Below, piece after piece: positions 34,374-45,950 of a DNA stretch of 64,000 nucleotides. This DNA comes from Toxorhynchites rutilus septentrionalis. Its lineage: Eukaryota; Arthropoda; Insecta; Diptera; Culicidae. The notes below the pieces were generated by a model that worked only from the letters and a program-made list of their open reading frames with translations, made no database searches and was not told the origin of the DNA. How positions within the stretch are numbered: the stretch's first letter is position 1; every line of letters starts with the position of its first letter. The position numbers were made by a program, and so were the translations under genes. The stretch lies in assembly GCF_029784135.1 (NCBI RefSeq), contig NC_073746.1:185199983-185263982 (forward strand), given 5' to 3'.

Positions 34374-35145
34374 GGGGAGAATTGGACATACGGGGTGATT
34401 TGGACCACCCTTCTATCTCAAAAAGTACGGCCCAACTTGGAGTTTTTGTAATGTCATATCCTTTTATTGTTGAACCGTATCTACCCAACGTAAAAACACT
34501 TTGGTAAAATTCCACCAGTAGAGGGAAACGGTAGCATGAACACAACAAGCACTTTGATTGTCAGAAAATGTGAATTTGTCAATCGTGGTTTTAAGGCTTT
34601 ATCCGCTGATTAAACAAACTTTTCGTGTATTGTGCAGTAAAGATCTATTCGCCTACAGAAGAAGAACAATTTGATGCAGCGAAACTGTTAGTTTGATAAC
34701 AATAAATGAAAATAGTTGCATTTTAATTTTTCCATGTTGTGTGGGGTGACATGGACACGTTTCTGTGGGGTGAATTGGTTCACAGGTTTGATGCTTCTCT
34801 TTGGACTGATTGATTCCAAATGCCGCTGAATTACAAAAGAAAGAATGGGCAGACAACGTTGGAAGAAGGAGGAGATTGAAAAGTAACGCAGGCCATCAAG
34901 AACGGATTTTCTTTGACCAAGCATCGAAAGTGTTTGAAAATGCTCGAACAACAGTGAAAAGATCCGCGCAGAATTCGTAATGGTCTCAATGCAATTTTTC
35001 TAGTCTGGAATCTGGCCAAGACACTTGGTAACACTGTTACTGATTGTAACATTATTCCATAATACTTTACATAAACATGTTTTTTTTCGATGAAACACAC
35101 ACTGGACCAAATCACCCCACAGACGGTCCAAATCACCCCGCATCA
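34374..35145. mobile_element. TA-type MITE with GGGGTGATTTGGACC ends
   Basis: TACGGGGTGATTTGGACCAC at 34388 is matched inverted by GGTCCAAATCACCCCGCAT at 35125-35143. A weaker copy of the motif (GTGGGGTGACATGG) lies inside at 34740 and another inverted one (GGACCAAATCACCCCA) at 35103. No coding sequence. Boundaries are approximate. Confidence 0.6.
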
Positions 35146-35184
35146 AATTTAAATGGAAAAAAATCATCTTTTTTGTTTTATGAT

Positions 35185-35560
35185 AGGGGTAGTGGGGGCA
35201 AAGTGGTCACCTGCTTGTTTGGTAGTATAACTATTGACTATAGATGCCGTATTGATAGTCACCTTATGTTTGAAGAATTTAATGACTTTTGAGTCACCCT
35301 GTACTTCAGTAGAGTTGTCGCATGTCAAAATACAAATAAAAACAGAAATTACTCTCTCTATAGCCATCCGGCCTTAGTTCTGTGCGCATGGTATCTAAGG
35401 AATTTCTAGTGAAATTTAGTTTATTCAATCTGATACAAATCATCAGTTTGGACGACTGTATATTCTAGGAGGGGTGAACAGATATTTTGTTTAATTTCAG
35501 CAATTAATTAGCATAGAAATTATTTTCATGTTTGGGGGCAAAGTGGTCATAGGTGAATAA
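35185..35560. repeat. Repeat with GGGGGCAAAGTGGTCA motif
   Basis: GTGGGGGCAAAGTGGTCACC at 35191 recurs in direct orientation at 35534 (TGGGGGCAAAGTGGTCATAG). The left copy begins TAGGGGTAG. It resembles termini of the TA-flanked elements described above, but no inverted partner was found. Confidence 0.45.
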
Positions 35561-35869
35561 CAACTTACAACGTTCTGTTTACTAAAACTGATATACCTCA
35601 TCACATTCTGCTCTTGAAGAAGATCCTTTTATGACTTTGACCCTGGATAAATATGCCACTCCAACTAAACCAAGCCTCATTATGCGGAACGTTATGTGTT
35701 TCTTACTAAGTTTTTGTATGCAAGAGAAAATTTAAATTGAGACTCTAGGTGAATAGGTGAAGCTTATTTCATACATGTACCTACTATCTCAAATATGATT
35801 TGAACAAATTTGGACCAAAAAAACGCATCCTTTAGGAACATTAGGGCCATTTAAGAAGAAGAAGAAATA

Positions 35870-36594
35870 CGAGGGTCGTTCAAAAAATAAGTTTCAGTGG
35901 CTCAGAAATCGCGGAAAAATAAAGGTAGGACAAAAAACAAGGTGATATTCGTAATCTACGTTTTATTTTTTATTTTTCTACATAATCACCGTAACGTTCG
36001 AGGCATTTTTCATAGCGTGGCACGAGTTTTTCTATTCCGAGCGCGAAGTGCGTAGCGTCCAACTTTTTGAAGTACGATGTAACTGCGTCACAAATTTCTT
36101 CAGTGTTATCGAATTGTTGACCGCCGAACGCCGGTTTCATCACCGTACTATTGTGAAGTTTTGGACCGATTAAGAACCGCGATTAGGAACAAAAGGCCAG
36201 GTTTGTTGACGAAAGGAGTGCTCCTCATCCACGATAATGCGCGGCCCCATTCTGCTCGCGTAACTTAGGAGCAATTGAAAAAATTCAAATGGACTGTGTT
36301 TGAGCATCCTCCTTACTCCCTAGACCTCGCCCCTAGCGACTATCACTTATTCCCGGTGATGAAACAGGCGTTCGGCGGTCAACGATTCGATAACACTGAA
36401 GAAATTCGTGACGCAGTTAGATCGTACTTCAAAAAGTTGGACGCTAGAAAAACTCGTGCCACGTTTTGAAAAATTCATCGAACGTTACGGCGAGAAAATA
36501 AAACGTAGAATTACGAAAATCACCTTTTTTTTGTCCTAACTTTATTTTTCCGCGATTTATGAGGCACTGAAACTTATTTTTTGAACGACCCTTG
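35870..36594 (+). mobile_element. Foldback mariner with inverted duplicated 3' end
   Basis: CGAGGGTCGTTCAAAAAATA at 35870 is inverted at 36594, both bordered by TA. The inverted repeat is unusually long because the left arm is a reversed copy of the transposase 3' end: 35990-36147 on the minus strand matches 36355-36490 on the plus strand. Between the arms, the plus strand encodes NKRPGLLTKGVLLIHDNARP (second catalytic aspartate) and PPYSLDLAPSDYHLFPVMKQ (third). A 20-bp segment still present in the left arm (around 36035) is missing from the right arm. No N-terminal domain exists, so it is non-autonomous. Confidence 0.82.
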
Positions 36595-37026
36595 TAATAA
36601 ATATATATAGTATGGTATAATAAATGTAAAAATAAAAAAAAACCTGGGTCTTTCCATAAAGAAGCTTAATTTTTTCTTGAGTTTTCAAGAATGGAAGAGT
36701 TGCTTAAATGAACAATGTCTTTACACGTTACACTGCAAACTAAAATGGCGTTACCCGGACTTAAGACAAGTTGGCATGAAAAGCGTCTATTATGATATCC
36801 TATCTATATTCTTATTGTTTTCGGAAACTAATTACGGCATAATTGCTACCAGGAGATTCAAGATCCGGTTAAAAAAGAACCGACTGTTTCTAATTCCATT
36901 CAAATGAATATATAGATATCAAACCAGTATTAGCACGGTACAATGAATAAACAGTATTAACTCGTAATAAAATAAACAAAAAAGGTATGACTGCCAATTC
37001 CGTATTGACACTATTCAATAAATATA
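36595..37026. other. Intron sequence, nothing recognised
   Basis: AT-rich spacer between two transposons; no supported feature. Confidence 0.4.
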
Positions 37027-38567
37027 CACTCTGTCCAATTTCTATAAGACCACCCTGATTCTATTTCGTGCAACATAAACAGTTAGAATTTCAACAAGAT
37101 ATATTCATACATTGTAGACTGCTTAGAATAAAGTATATTTAATGTCAATTCCGTTCAAAAGAGTTGTTTGTTTATTTATTGTACTTAAATATGATAATTT
37201 CAGCTGTCCAGTTAGATAAGACCACTTCAAAATTCATAAATATTATCAATGAAAAATTCAAAACGATAGGCTAATTTACATATCAATAATTGGTTACCTT
37301 GCCATTTCAACTAATAACCTTGAAAATTCGTGTTGAAATACTATTTACCAAATTCTGCTGAACGGATTTCTCGATATTTTTTCCTTTTTTCCGTAATTGC
37401 GACCTTGAGTTCTTGGATCGTGGTGTATCGTTTTCTCTCATTGTAGATCCTGCGTACAAGGATCCCCCCTAAGATTTTCAATATGATTCAAGTCTGGAGA
37501 GCGAGCCGGCCAGTCCAAAAATTAGGTTTTTGGTGCTTAATCTATTGCTTAGTTTACTTGCTGGTATGAATAGAGGCATTGTTTTGCTGGAATGTGAATT
37601 TTTTGTGACGATATCCACGCAAAAACGGTAGGAGAGAAGATTCCAATACATGTGTGTAATCCTTGAATGATGTGAAAGCCATTTTGAGCTTTCCGGTTGC
37701 GCGGAATCCCGCCCAAAGCATACACGAGCCTCCACCAAAATTCCTGGTTGAAAAAAACTGTTCCTTCTTCCGTAAATCACACCAGTACCCATTGAAACCA
37801 TCAGGACCATCCAAATTGAACTTGTTTTCGTCAGTGAAGATAACCTATACATTGAAGAAATCTTCGTTATGGTATATAGCAAAATGTATTCTTTTGGAAA
37901 CATTTTTTGTCACAACATACCATGTCTCACTGTCGATTCATGTGAGCTTTGGCAAAACCCAGACGTCTTCCGAGGTGAGATGGTGTAAGATGAAGAGTTT
38001 TAACCTTTTAAGCCCTCTTTATGTGAGGATTTCTACCAAAATTTGATGAATTGTCACCCTAGCAGTTAAGTAGTTGAAATATTGCTTTATTGGCACATGC
38101 GATTGTGAGGTATTCGAACCTGTTCCCGCTTATCCTGGTCAGAGAGCTTCGATTTGCGTGGAGCTCTCTTCTTCTTACCTTGAGGATTCGCCAAATAATT
38201 GAGCACTAGTTGATTGGATCGTCCAATCCGACGAGAAATTTCTCTTGTACCAACATTTTATTGGTGAAATGCATTTATTTGTCTCTCTTCTCTCCCCGTG
38301 AGGACTTTTCCCTTCGGCATTTTCCAGATTTAATTGATCAAAACAACTAAAACAACGGAAAAAGTAACTGGTCTTATAGAAACTTGACAGTTGAAAATAC
38401 GAAAACATTCGTTTACGCTCAGCGCTTGCACACACACATATGAAAATCATGCAGTGTATGGTAGTCACCAATACCTACACACTAGAATATAAATTGAAGC
38501 ATTGTTTGTTCACAATGACACAAAGCAGCAAGATCATCACCTAGTTTTATAGAAGTTGAACAGAGTG
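37027..38567 (-). mobile_element. Tc1-type transposon, degenerate
   Basis: CACTCTGTCCAATTTCTATA at 37027 is matched inverted (CACTCTGTTCAACTTCTATA from 38567), and TA borders both ends. The minus strand encodes, from about 38320, KMPKGKVLTGREETNKCI and a frame-shifted helix-turn-helix. Then come LDGPDGFNGYWCDLRKKEQF near 37800, GGGSCMLWAGF, and LRGYRHKKFTFQQNNASIHT near 37590, where the second catalytic aspartate (normally QQDNA) is Asn. Multiple frameshifts follow. It is a DD34E-type element by block order, 1541 bp, inactive. Confidence 0.85.
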
Positions 38568-38717
38568 TAGGTAAACAGGAATTTCAACTTGTCTGAAACA
38601 AATGGCCATATTTCGAGTATTTCTCAATGGAAACACGCAATTAATTTTATTCAAAGGAAACAAAGATTAGATTTTGGAAAAAGAAATCCATTATTCTAGC
38701 GCGAAATTCAAAACTTT

Positions 38718-38771
38718 ATTTGAGATGTTTCGGATTGTCCCTAAAATCGGACAATCCGAAACATCTCAAAT
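38718..38771. repeat. Perfect 23-bp hairpin with 8-nt loop
   Basis: 38718-38740 (ATTTGAGATGTTTCGGATTG...) is followed by an 8-base loop (CTAAAATC) and its exact reverse complement at 38749-38771. It lies between the Tc1 element and the repeat at 38800, outside both. Confidence 0.9.
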
Positions 38772-38799
38772 ATCCGCTGATTTATAAAATGTTGCCATT

Positions 38800-39497
38800 T
38801 TAAGCAGGGACACCTGTCTGGAAGCATGGAAAATAATGAATTTTAGTGATTTTTTTAATGTTAGAAATAAAGAGAAATGTTCGGTAATTTTGGTTATTGT
38901 TTAAGATATATTAATATATTAAGATATAGATGTATTTTCCATGTTTTGAATGCACGAATAATGATTATTAGGCTATTGAGAGCTGGATTTGTAGATGCTG
39001 TCTGAAAATCGCTACCTTGCTGGTGGTATCGGTTCTGAAGAAACGGGGTGTCGCAGAACGAATTCCAATGAATATTTTGAAACTTTAGGACAATACCTAA
39101 AGCGTTATATAGAGGTTTTTGAAAATTCTAAAAATTGCCAAAATGGCAGCCATTTTTGTTTTTTTTTCTTTTTTTTCCAAAATGTTATAAATGAGTGTAA
39201 AAAATCGAGAAAATGAGATATCAAAAACGGCTATGTAACGCCGAATCGGTCGAGTAGATCCTGAGATATCGATACCCCCAATTGAAAAAACATGGTTCCA
39301 CGAAAAACGCGTTCAAAATTCGTACAGCAAAACTATTTCCCTTGAGGTGACTTCATACTTTTGGCTGTAATTTTCCAACGAAATCAAATATCGAAAAAAA
39401 TTTTTAGGGCAATATTTCTGAGACCATAGGCTTTCCAAAAATACAAAAAAAAAACAATCGATTTTTTCGACCTGCCAAACCGGAGTTCCTCCTTAAT
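38800..39497. mobile_element. Non-autonomous repeat element
   Basis: The left end AAGCAGGGACACCTGTCTGG is an imperfect match to the reverse complement of the right end (TTAAGGAGGAACTCCGGTTT from 39497). Internal blocks recur inverted at 20905-21400. No coding sequence. Confidence 0.6.
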
Positions 39498-40090
39498 GAT
39501 TACTTCATAACGCCCCTCTCATAGAAGTCTTGGTCCTCATTGGCGAAAAACTATTCTCTTGAACCCAATTTATCATCACTCAGGAAGTTTTGCAATGCGA
39601 AAAAAAGTGATAATCTCTTGGTACCAGGCCATACTGCTCCCGGAGTTTCTGGCGAGTCACTACAGACGTGTATGACCTTGCGTTGTCCTGGTAGAACACA
39701 AAATCTCTTCTGTTGACCAATTCTGGCCGTTTCTAGCCGATCGCTAGCTTCAAAAGGTCCAGTTGTTGACAGTAGAGATCTGAAATTAATGTTTGACCAT
39801 ACGGAAGCAGCTCATAATAAATGATTCCTTCCAATTCCCACCAAATACACAGTAGAATCTTCCTAGGCATTAGTTCTGGTTTGGCCACCGTAATTAGCTC
39901 TTACAGTATCGGCACCACAAACGCCACAATTTCAGAGGCCTGGCGCTCAATTTCGCATTTATCAAAAAAAAAGTTTAAAATGTACCGAATTTTCTCTTTA
40001 TTTCTCATCCACTGTTAACACCCTACAACTCACAACTGAATGGAGCAAACAAAAAACAGCAAAAGATTTTTTTAGTGTGAAATGTCACCC
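39498..40090 (-). pseudogene. mariner remnant (same group as 8674-9516)
   Basis: On the minus strand a degenerate leader at 40080-39950 is followed by LCIWWELEGIIYYELLPYG-like sequence near 39840-39790, then FYQDNARSYTSVVTRQKLRE near 39690 (second catalytic aspartate). A gap is followed by ALQNFLSDDKLGSRE near 39590 and a C-terminal scrap to 39500. The HPPYSPDLAPSDYH block with the third aspartate is deleted. Inactive. Confidence 0.7.
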
Positions 40091-40714
40091 TGACAACAGG
40101 CATAAATATGAAATTTATTGATCGTTACTATACGAAATATCTATCACTACTGCAATCTACCGAACCGAGAAAATGATAGGCTTCTTCTTCTCCAACCTAA
40201 TATAACACGAATGAAGACTCACATACTAGACTTCCAACACAACTATCCCATAATCAGAATCAAGCTTAAAGCTTAAACAAGCTTGAGTTAAATTTCCCCG
40301 TCAAATCCAATCATATGCATCTAAATAAGTATATATTTTGGCGGTTTATGACTATTCTAACATGGATGATTGATTGATTGCTAGTCTCATTTCTTATGTC
40401 TATCCCTATGTCTTTTTATGTCTATGTATTATACCTATTTATTGCGTATTGTAGATGTACTTTAGATTCGCACGGCGACATGTTACGAATAGTTGTGCAA
40501 CACATCTACTATACCTAAATATAGAACATAGTCTGATCTGCATGATACTATATCCCGAAACATTATTTTTTTTTCATTTCATGTATTTGGCACACTTCGC
40601 ACCATCACATTTCCTCAAAATACTTGAATAACACCCTCGAATTGCACCACCACGATAAAACAATACCACAATGTACTTCATACCCACCATTTTGGAATGA
40701 TTTGTGGCCAACAG

Positions 40715-40837
40715 TGTACAGTGGTAAACCTATGCTATCGAAGACGCCTCCCACTAGAGACAAAACACACCTCGAAAGCAAGTCTCAGATGCGAATCAGA
40801 CATCGGAATCGTTCTTCCCTGGATACAACAGACACAG
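40715..40837 (+). CDS. osp: outspread-like gene, basic linker exon
   Basis: Placed between GGCCAACAG (ends 40714) and GTGAGT because this keeps phase 1 on both sides and an open frame: VYSGKPMLSKTPPTRDKTHL, then a basic stretch with RIRHRNRSSLDTTDT. The acceptor has a poor pyrimidine tract, so the 5' boundary is less sure. A downstream TGTACAG acceptor would give another frame. The S/T-P and basic composition suits the disordered linker between the two PH domains. Confidence 0.6.
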
Positions 40838-40922
40838 GTGAGTCTCTCTTTCTTATCACAGGCTTCATGTATCTTCACATAATTTGAGTACAAAATGCAA
40901 ATAGTAATAAACTCTCAATACA

Positions 40923-41162
40923 CAGTAGAACCCCGATCATCCGCGGATTATTCGCGAAGGCGAGTTTCGTAGTAATTCTATAGTCATGGCTTTCATATTA
41001 TTTGACCACGACCTTACAGATGGATAGTTTACTTATCTTCATAATGATAAAACATAGTTTCCATGGTGAAATATATTTATTTCGTGTTTGAATCTCGTTT
41101 TTAGTCATTTATCGCGTTATCCGCAATTTTTGTTATGCGCGGAGGCCTAGTCAGTTCTACTG
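40923..41162. mobile_element. pogo/Tigger-like MITE
   Basis: Ends are CAGTAGAACCCCGATCATCC at 40923 and, inverted, CAGTAGAACTGACTAGGCCT at 41162. The CGATxATCCGCGGATTA subterminal sequence is typical of pogo-group non-autonomous elements. The 240-bp copy is non-coding and lies 85 bp after an outspread-like exon. Confidence 0.65.
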
Positions 41163-41329
41163 TACTTTTCTTTTATATACTTTTGTTTATATATTTATTG
41201 TCTTGGTAAATCGTGTAGCTTGAGACATGCTACAATTTGGTCTACTTTAAAGAATATGTGGGAACAAAATACAACGATCAGATTAGTCTATATTAGTTGG
41301 TAACTGATTCCAATACAGGCAACCTTTTG

Positions 41330-41900
41330 ACGTAAGATTACGTCTTTCGGGAACATATTGGGGTACAAATTGAAAATTTTAAATCGATCACATCATGTAA
41401 ATTGTCCAATTTCAAACGCTTATTGCTCAGTCATTTCATGATGGATCGATGAAATTTTTGCGTCAATCTATTTCGGCACTCCATCACAATTTTTTATATT
41501 GAATAAAGTAATATGTCATGAAACTAACTATCGAACAACTGAAAAATCTCAACCCCTATCCTAACAAAAATATCCACCTCTAATTGGTCGAAATTGACAC
41601 ATGCGGCGGTTCCCTAACAGAGACATCAAAACCAAGCTGCCTGGAGGAATATCGACATTGCAAATACATGAAAGCGGGGGGAACTTTTATTCTTACCGAA
41701 ATGTGCTCCCTAACAGAGACATCAAAACCAATGTGCCTGAGGGAAATCAGCATTGCAAATACATGAAAGTAGGGGGAGCTTTTCTTCCCACCGAAATGTG
41801 TTCCCTAACGGAGACATCAAAACCAAGGTACCCGAGGGAAATCAGCATTGCAATATATGCAAGTCGGGGGAATTTTTATATTGCACCTTACTTACTATAT
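41330..41900 (-). repeat. Composite minisatellite repeat, reversed copy
   Basis: Three units with TTCCCTAACAGAGACATCAAA at about 41608, 41707 and 41802 are the reverse complement of the unit at 10127-10705. To their left at 41331 lies GACGTAAGATTACGTC, the palindromic companion motif also found beside the first copy. Unit length is about 96 to 101 bp. Confidence 0.65.
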
Positions 41901-43050
41901 AAAATTTCCCCCGAGTGATACGATTAATTCTAGCAAATAAATTTTAAATTTGGAACTTAAATGTTGGTTGCTTCGTGAAATTTCATATCAATGACCGATC
42001 GTGTATTGTGAAGAATTTAGCACAAGTGTAAGTGTAAAATTGTATATGGTAGCAGTTGTGTTAAAATGACTTCATATATAAAACGATTTATTTCAATTTT
42101 CATAAATAAAAACCAAGGTGTGTTCCCGCTCGAGAACGGGTCGTTCGATTTAAGCTGTCTGTTTTGATGTGTTCATTTTTACATAGGGAAAGTTCATGCG
42201 GCGAGAAAAAATTGGAAAAGTGAAGAAATATTCGAAAAAGTAATTTCCCATTTGCTCTACATATAGTGTTAGGTGTTGTTAGTCCAATTAAAATTCGCAT
42301 TGGGTTGAATAAACACTCAGAAAATAAAATTTTCCGTTTCAAATATGTTTTCTCTATATTAAAGTAACACGTTTTTACTGATGAGAAAAATTGATAATTG
42401 TGTTCGGTATTGGTAATTATCTTATATTACATTGGTGATTTTTTTTTCTTTATTTCATCCATACATAACACAGGAGGCATCTCGTGAAGGGTCACATAGG
42501 GCGGTTTTCATCTTATCTCATTCCACTTCGGCTTCTTCTATCTGATACGCACCGCACAACGACTGTTTACCATACTTCTGTCATCACCACTCGGTAAACA
42601 CTGGTGGAGAGAACAAACAATACCCAACAACCAAACAAAATTGCCTTTTTCAGCCATCGTTAGCAATGATTTTAACGATGTAATTCTTCAAACATATCCA
42701 AAATCAACAGATGGCCTAATGGAATCCTACGCCAACTATGCGGTCGTGTCTCGGACACAACCCTCCCTGTGACTTTTGTTTTGGGCGGGTGATAGTGACC
42801 GCACAAAAAAACCAGTGGCTTAGAAAAATCGTGTTCGGTATACACTTGTGTGGTAGATAGAGACCCCCTAGAAAATTACTCAAATCCACGCCGTTCATCG
42901 TTCAATTTCATTTTGTTTCCCGGATTTGCGATGGGACAGCTTGCCTCTTCAGTTGTGCGTGACTGTTTGTGCTTTTAATTGCCTGTCGAAACTTGTTGCT
43001 GTTAGAAATCATGTCATTCGCAACTTAGAGCATTTGATGGAAGGATGGGA
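41901..43050. other. Intron sequence, nothing recognised
   Basis: No supported coding or repeat feature. A pyrimidine-rich AG at 42473 followed by an open but quickly terminated frame was considered and rejected as an exon. Confidence 0.4.
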
Positions 43051-43055
43051 ATGAT

Positions 43056-43545
43056 AAGATGATGATGGTCCCGCCTCCTTCCCCTACAGAGATTTGAGCA
43101 AGACGAGTTATCTAAAAGATAATTTATTTATTTTTTTCAGCATTGAAATCAGTTAGGCGAACAAAAAAAACAACGAACTGATTTTATTTACAGATATAAG
43201 TTCAAAAAATTGCAATGTCAAATGACAAGCCAATACTCAGTCATGTCCGCAACAGAGCCGATACGGTCCCGACGAGGTCCTTGCAGCCGAGTGGTCCACC
43301 AGAGCACAAGCCTAACCGCCAGCCTTGTATTGGATTGACTATGAATATCCTCATCCAGAGAAATCGAGAAAATTTCCTTAACGAAAAATTTCTAGACCGG
43401 CACTTAGAAAACTTTCAATTTAATATCCTTTTTATCTGTGTTACGCGCGCGACGCTCAAACTTATGTAGACTACTTTTATTTTTTTTTTAACTAATATAA
43501 TATAAAACAACAAAATAAAAATAAAAATAGTCCATCATCACCAGG
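43056..43545. repeat. Dispersed ATGATGATGG-ended repeat
   Basis: GATGATGATGGTCCCGCCTC then TTTGAGCAAGACGAGTTATC at the left, and GCGCGCGACGCTCAAACTTA then CCATCATCA at the right. The same left and right words flank 59004-60130. Ends are inverted (ATGATGATGG and CCATCATCA), suggesting a non-autonomous DNA element; the interiors differ in length. Confidence 0.55.
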
Positions 43546-43755
43546 ATCATGACGGACATAATAGAGAGGACATAAATACAAATTAAAAAAAAGATAATTT
43601 AAAAAATTAAGTAGTTTGCATAATATAATCCGTTAAAAAAAAACTTCGTCAGGTTAAAAAACTGCAAAAAAAATCCCACATTAAATTATCCGTTCGTATA
43701 AAACTTCGTCAGTAACAATCCTCGTCATAAAATTTAAAAATATATCGGTCGGCTG

Positions 43756-44395
43756 TTAATGAAACACAGCTTTCACGTGTGAAATACAGTGTCTCTTAAA
43801 TTCTGTAAGTGTTGTTGCACGTTTAATATGTCTTGGCATCGAGTTGAACACATTTATACCTTTGAAATACAACGAATTTTGTGAAGCACATGTCAAGAAA
43901 TTGGGTGTTCTCAATTCATTCGCGTTTCTTGTGCTATAACTGTGAAAGTCACTTCCTCTTTCAACTCGATCACACAAATATCGAGGCAGCAAACCTTTAA
44001 CTACTTTGAAAATGAACACCATAGTTGAATAAACAATCCTTTGCTTCACGGATAACCATTGCAAAGCGTCCAACATTAAAGATGAGGAAGTGAATATGTT
44101 ACATTTTAGTATCAACCGCATTATGTTATTTTGCAAACGCTGTAATCTCGATATTTGTGTTTCATTGGCCAGAAATAAAATGGAAGAGAAAAATTCTAAA
44201 TGAGGAGAGATGATTGATTTGTATAGCTGTATTTTGCTGCAAATAGTTAAATCGTTTTTCAATCGGCATAAGATTCCACACTTCTTGGCAATTTTCTTGA
44301 TGACATTGTCAATGTGAGTGTTGAACTTGAGTTTGTCATCAATAATCACGCCAAGATATTTAATTTCCGAACGCGATCAATAGTCTCATCATCAA
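43756..44395 (-). pseudogene. Reverse transcriptase C-terminal fragment
   Basis: After a short frame-shifted start (IVIDDETIDRVRK), the open frame from 44349 reads MIIDDKLKFNTHIDNVIKKI, then KIQLYKSIISPHLEFFSSIL, QISRLQRLQNNIMRLIL and YLCDRVERGSDFHSYSTRNA. These are the thumb and C-terminal blocks downstream of the YxDD motif in CR1/Jockey-type polymerases. It ends HVKAVFH at a TAA. Fingers, palm and endonuclease are missing. Confidence 0.78.
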
Positions 44396-44407
44396 TAACA
44401 ATAGAGA

Positions 44408-45491
44408 CTAATTAACTAAACTATTGTATGTGTCAACATCTATTTCAATTACAGCACTGAACTTGTTATATGTGAAGCGTGGATTTTCGTACACTTTTAA
44501 AACTTTTACGTCTTTCATTGCAATGTCTTCATTTTGACTTTTGAGATAATCAATGAAGACATCGGAGGAATGCTGATCGCTCATACCCACAATTTTTAAT
44601 CTGTGGGAACCGATGTGGGAACAACAGCACTGTATTTTTCACCCAAATTGCTTTCGATGTCATTTTTTACATCGTTTAAATTGGCTCCAGTAGCACACTC
44701 AACAATGATGGAGCCATCTCTACCATTCCTAAAATTGTTAATTTTGTGTGTTCTTGGATCAAGTTTCGTTTTCAATGCTTTAGAGTATCCCCGCAAGCTT
44801 GTTTGGACTCTTTAGGTTTTTTAACAATGACTGGATGAGCCTTACGATTCCTTTGCTTGACACTAATATACGTTGTCTTATTTTCATTACCAATGTTGGA
44901 ACTTCTTACAACATCCGCGAAACTTATCTTATTTTGAAGAACATTATCATCATCATTATTATGACATTTACGTTTCTTCCGTTTCGGATTATTCTGGTTG
45001 GATTCTGTAAGAATTGTACCAGGTTCACCAAGCGAATCATTATTCATTGCAGCTAATTTATGTTGCGCATTAATTGATAAAACTGAACTTGTCATTGTAT
45101 CCAATTTCTCACGTATTAATTCATCAGACCCATTTACATCTTGTCTCAATTCTTCCATACCGCACTTTAACGCACTGTCTATCTGAGCAGTGATCTGATC
45201 TCGCATGCCCGTAAGCGAGTCAGAGAGTGAAGATAATTTAATCACCTCTTTCTCTATCTTACGCACATCCGAGATAATATCACTCTGCTCACCACAACCC
45301 TGGTCTGATAAACAGTCATTGCATTTAAAAAAAACATTCACATTCTCCGTGATAAGCTTTGCCGTCGCTTTAGTCAGAGGAGTACAGCGGTAGTGGAATA
45401 CACCGCTACACTTACCTATATAGCAAACCGGCAGATCACTTACCACTATCCCCAGTTTACACACAGAACATTCCATTGCCAATTCCTCCAA
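44408..45491 (-). pseudogene. Retrotransposon ORF1 with PHD-like zinc finger
   Basis: From 45491, MEELAMECSVCKLGIVVSDL begins a Cys4-His-Cys3 pattern (CSVC, C..C, HYRC, CNDC) in the first 62 residues, a PHD-like finger. A predicted coiled coil (about 70-140), a basic RKKRKC region and SFADVVRSSN follow. The frame shifts near 44790 and 44590, where segments DGSIIVECATGANLNDVKND and FSAVIEIDVDTYNSLVN (RRM-like and C-terminal parts) continue. PHD-finger ORF1 proteins occur in CR1/T1-type insect elements and bind nucleic acid. Confidence 0.75.
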
Positions 45492-45925
45492 TACAAATTA
45501 ACGCGGACGCTATTAGACACAACAAACACCATACAGTGAAGAGAAGTAAAAACAATTGAATCGCCACAGCTGCTATACGTGAAAAGTAGCAGGCTGGGGC
45601 GATCGAGAAAAATATAAATAAACAAGAATCAGCTGTTGTTGCAGCCGTTCCTCTACTTAGCCTGATATTAATGCACAATGGGCATGCGAATGAAGTAATC
45701 TTTCGCTGCACAAAAACAATATTTCACACGTAATTTTTTTTAATAATCACAGCACTAAACACACTAGTATGTCCACCATGATTATCGAGTTGTAGTGATT
45801 CGAGAAGTGGATAATTTAGACGCAAATATGCTTTTTCGCACTGAAATGCATAAAAAACGATCGAAAACAACTAAATGGACGATAACTTCGTCAAATATGC
45901 TTCTTTTTATATACTTAAGTATACT

Positions 45926-45950
45926 TTATATATATATATATATATATATA
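45926..45950. repeat. (TA)n microsatellite
   Basis: About 12 TA dinucleotides in an AT-rich intron segment. Confidence 0.9.

Larger units (their letters stand above)
43740..45720 (-). mobile_element. CR1-group non-LTR retrotransposon with central deletion
   Basis: The minus strand holds ORF1 (45491-44408) followed directly by the last part of the reverse-transcriptase ORF (44395-43756). The apurinic endonuclease and most of the polymerase are absent, so about 2.5 kb or more has been lost at about 44400. A short 3' region with two TGACGAAGTTTT and ACGGATAATTTA-like repeats follows, in the style of CR1 tails. The CR1/T1/Q clade call rests on the PHD-type ORF1 and RT tail. Confidence 0.75.

Noticed and set aside
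42474..42560. Pyrimidine tract plus AACACAG followed by a readable segment
   Set aside because: In the required phase it meets a stop after four codons; no donor or homology.
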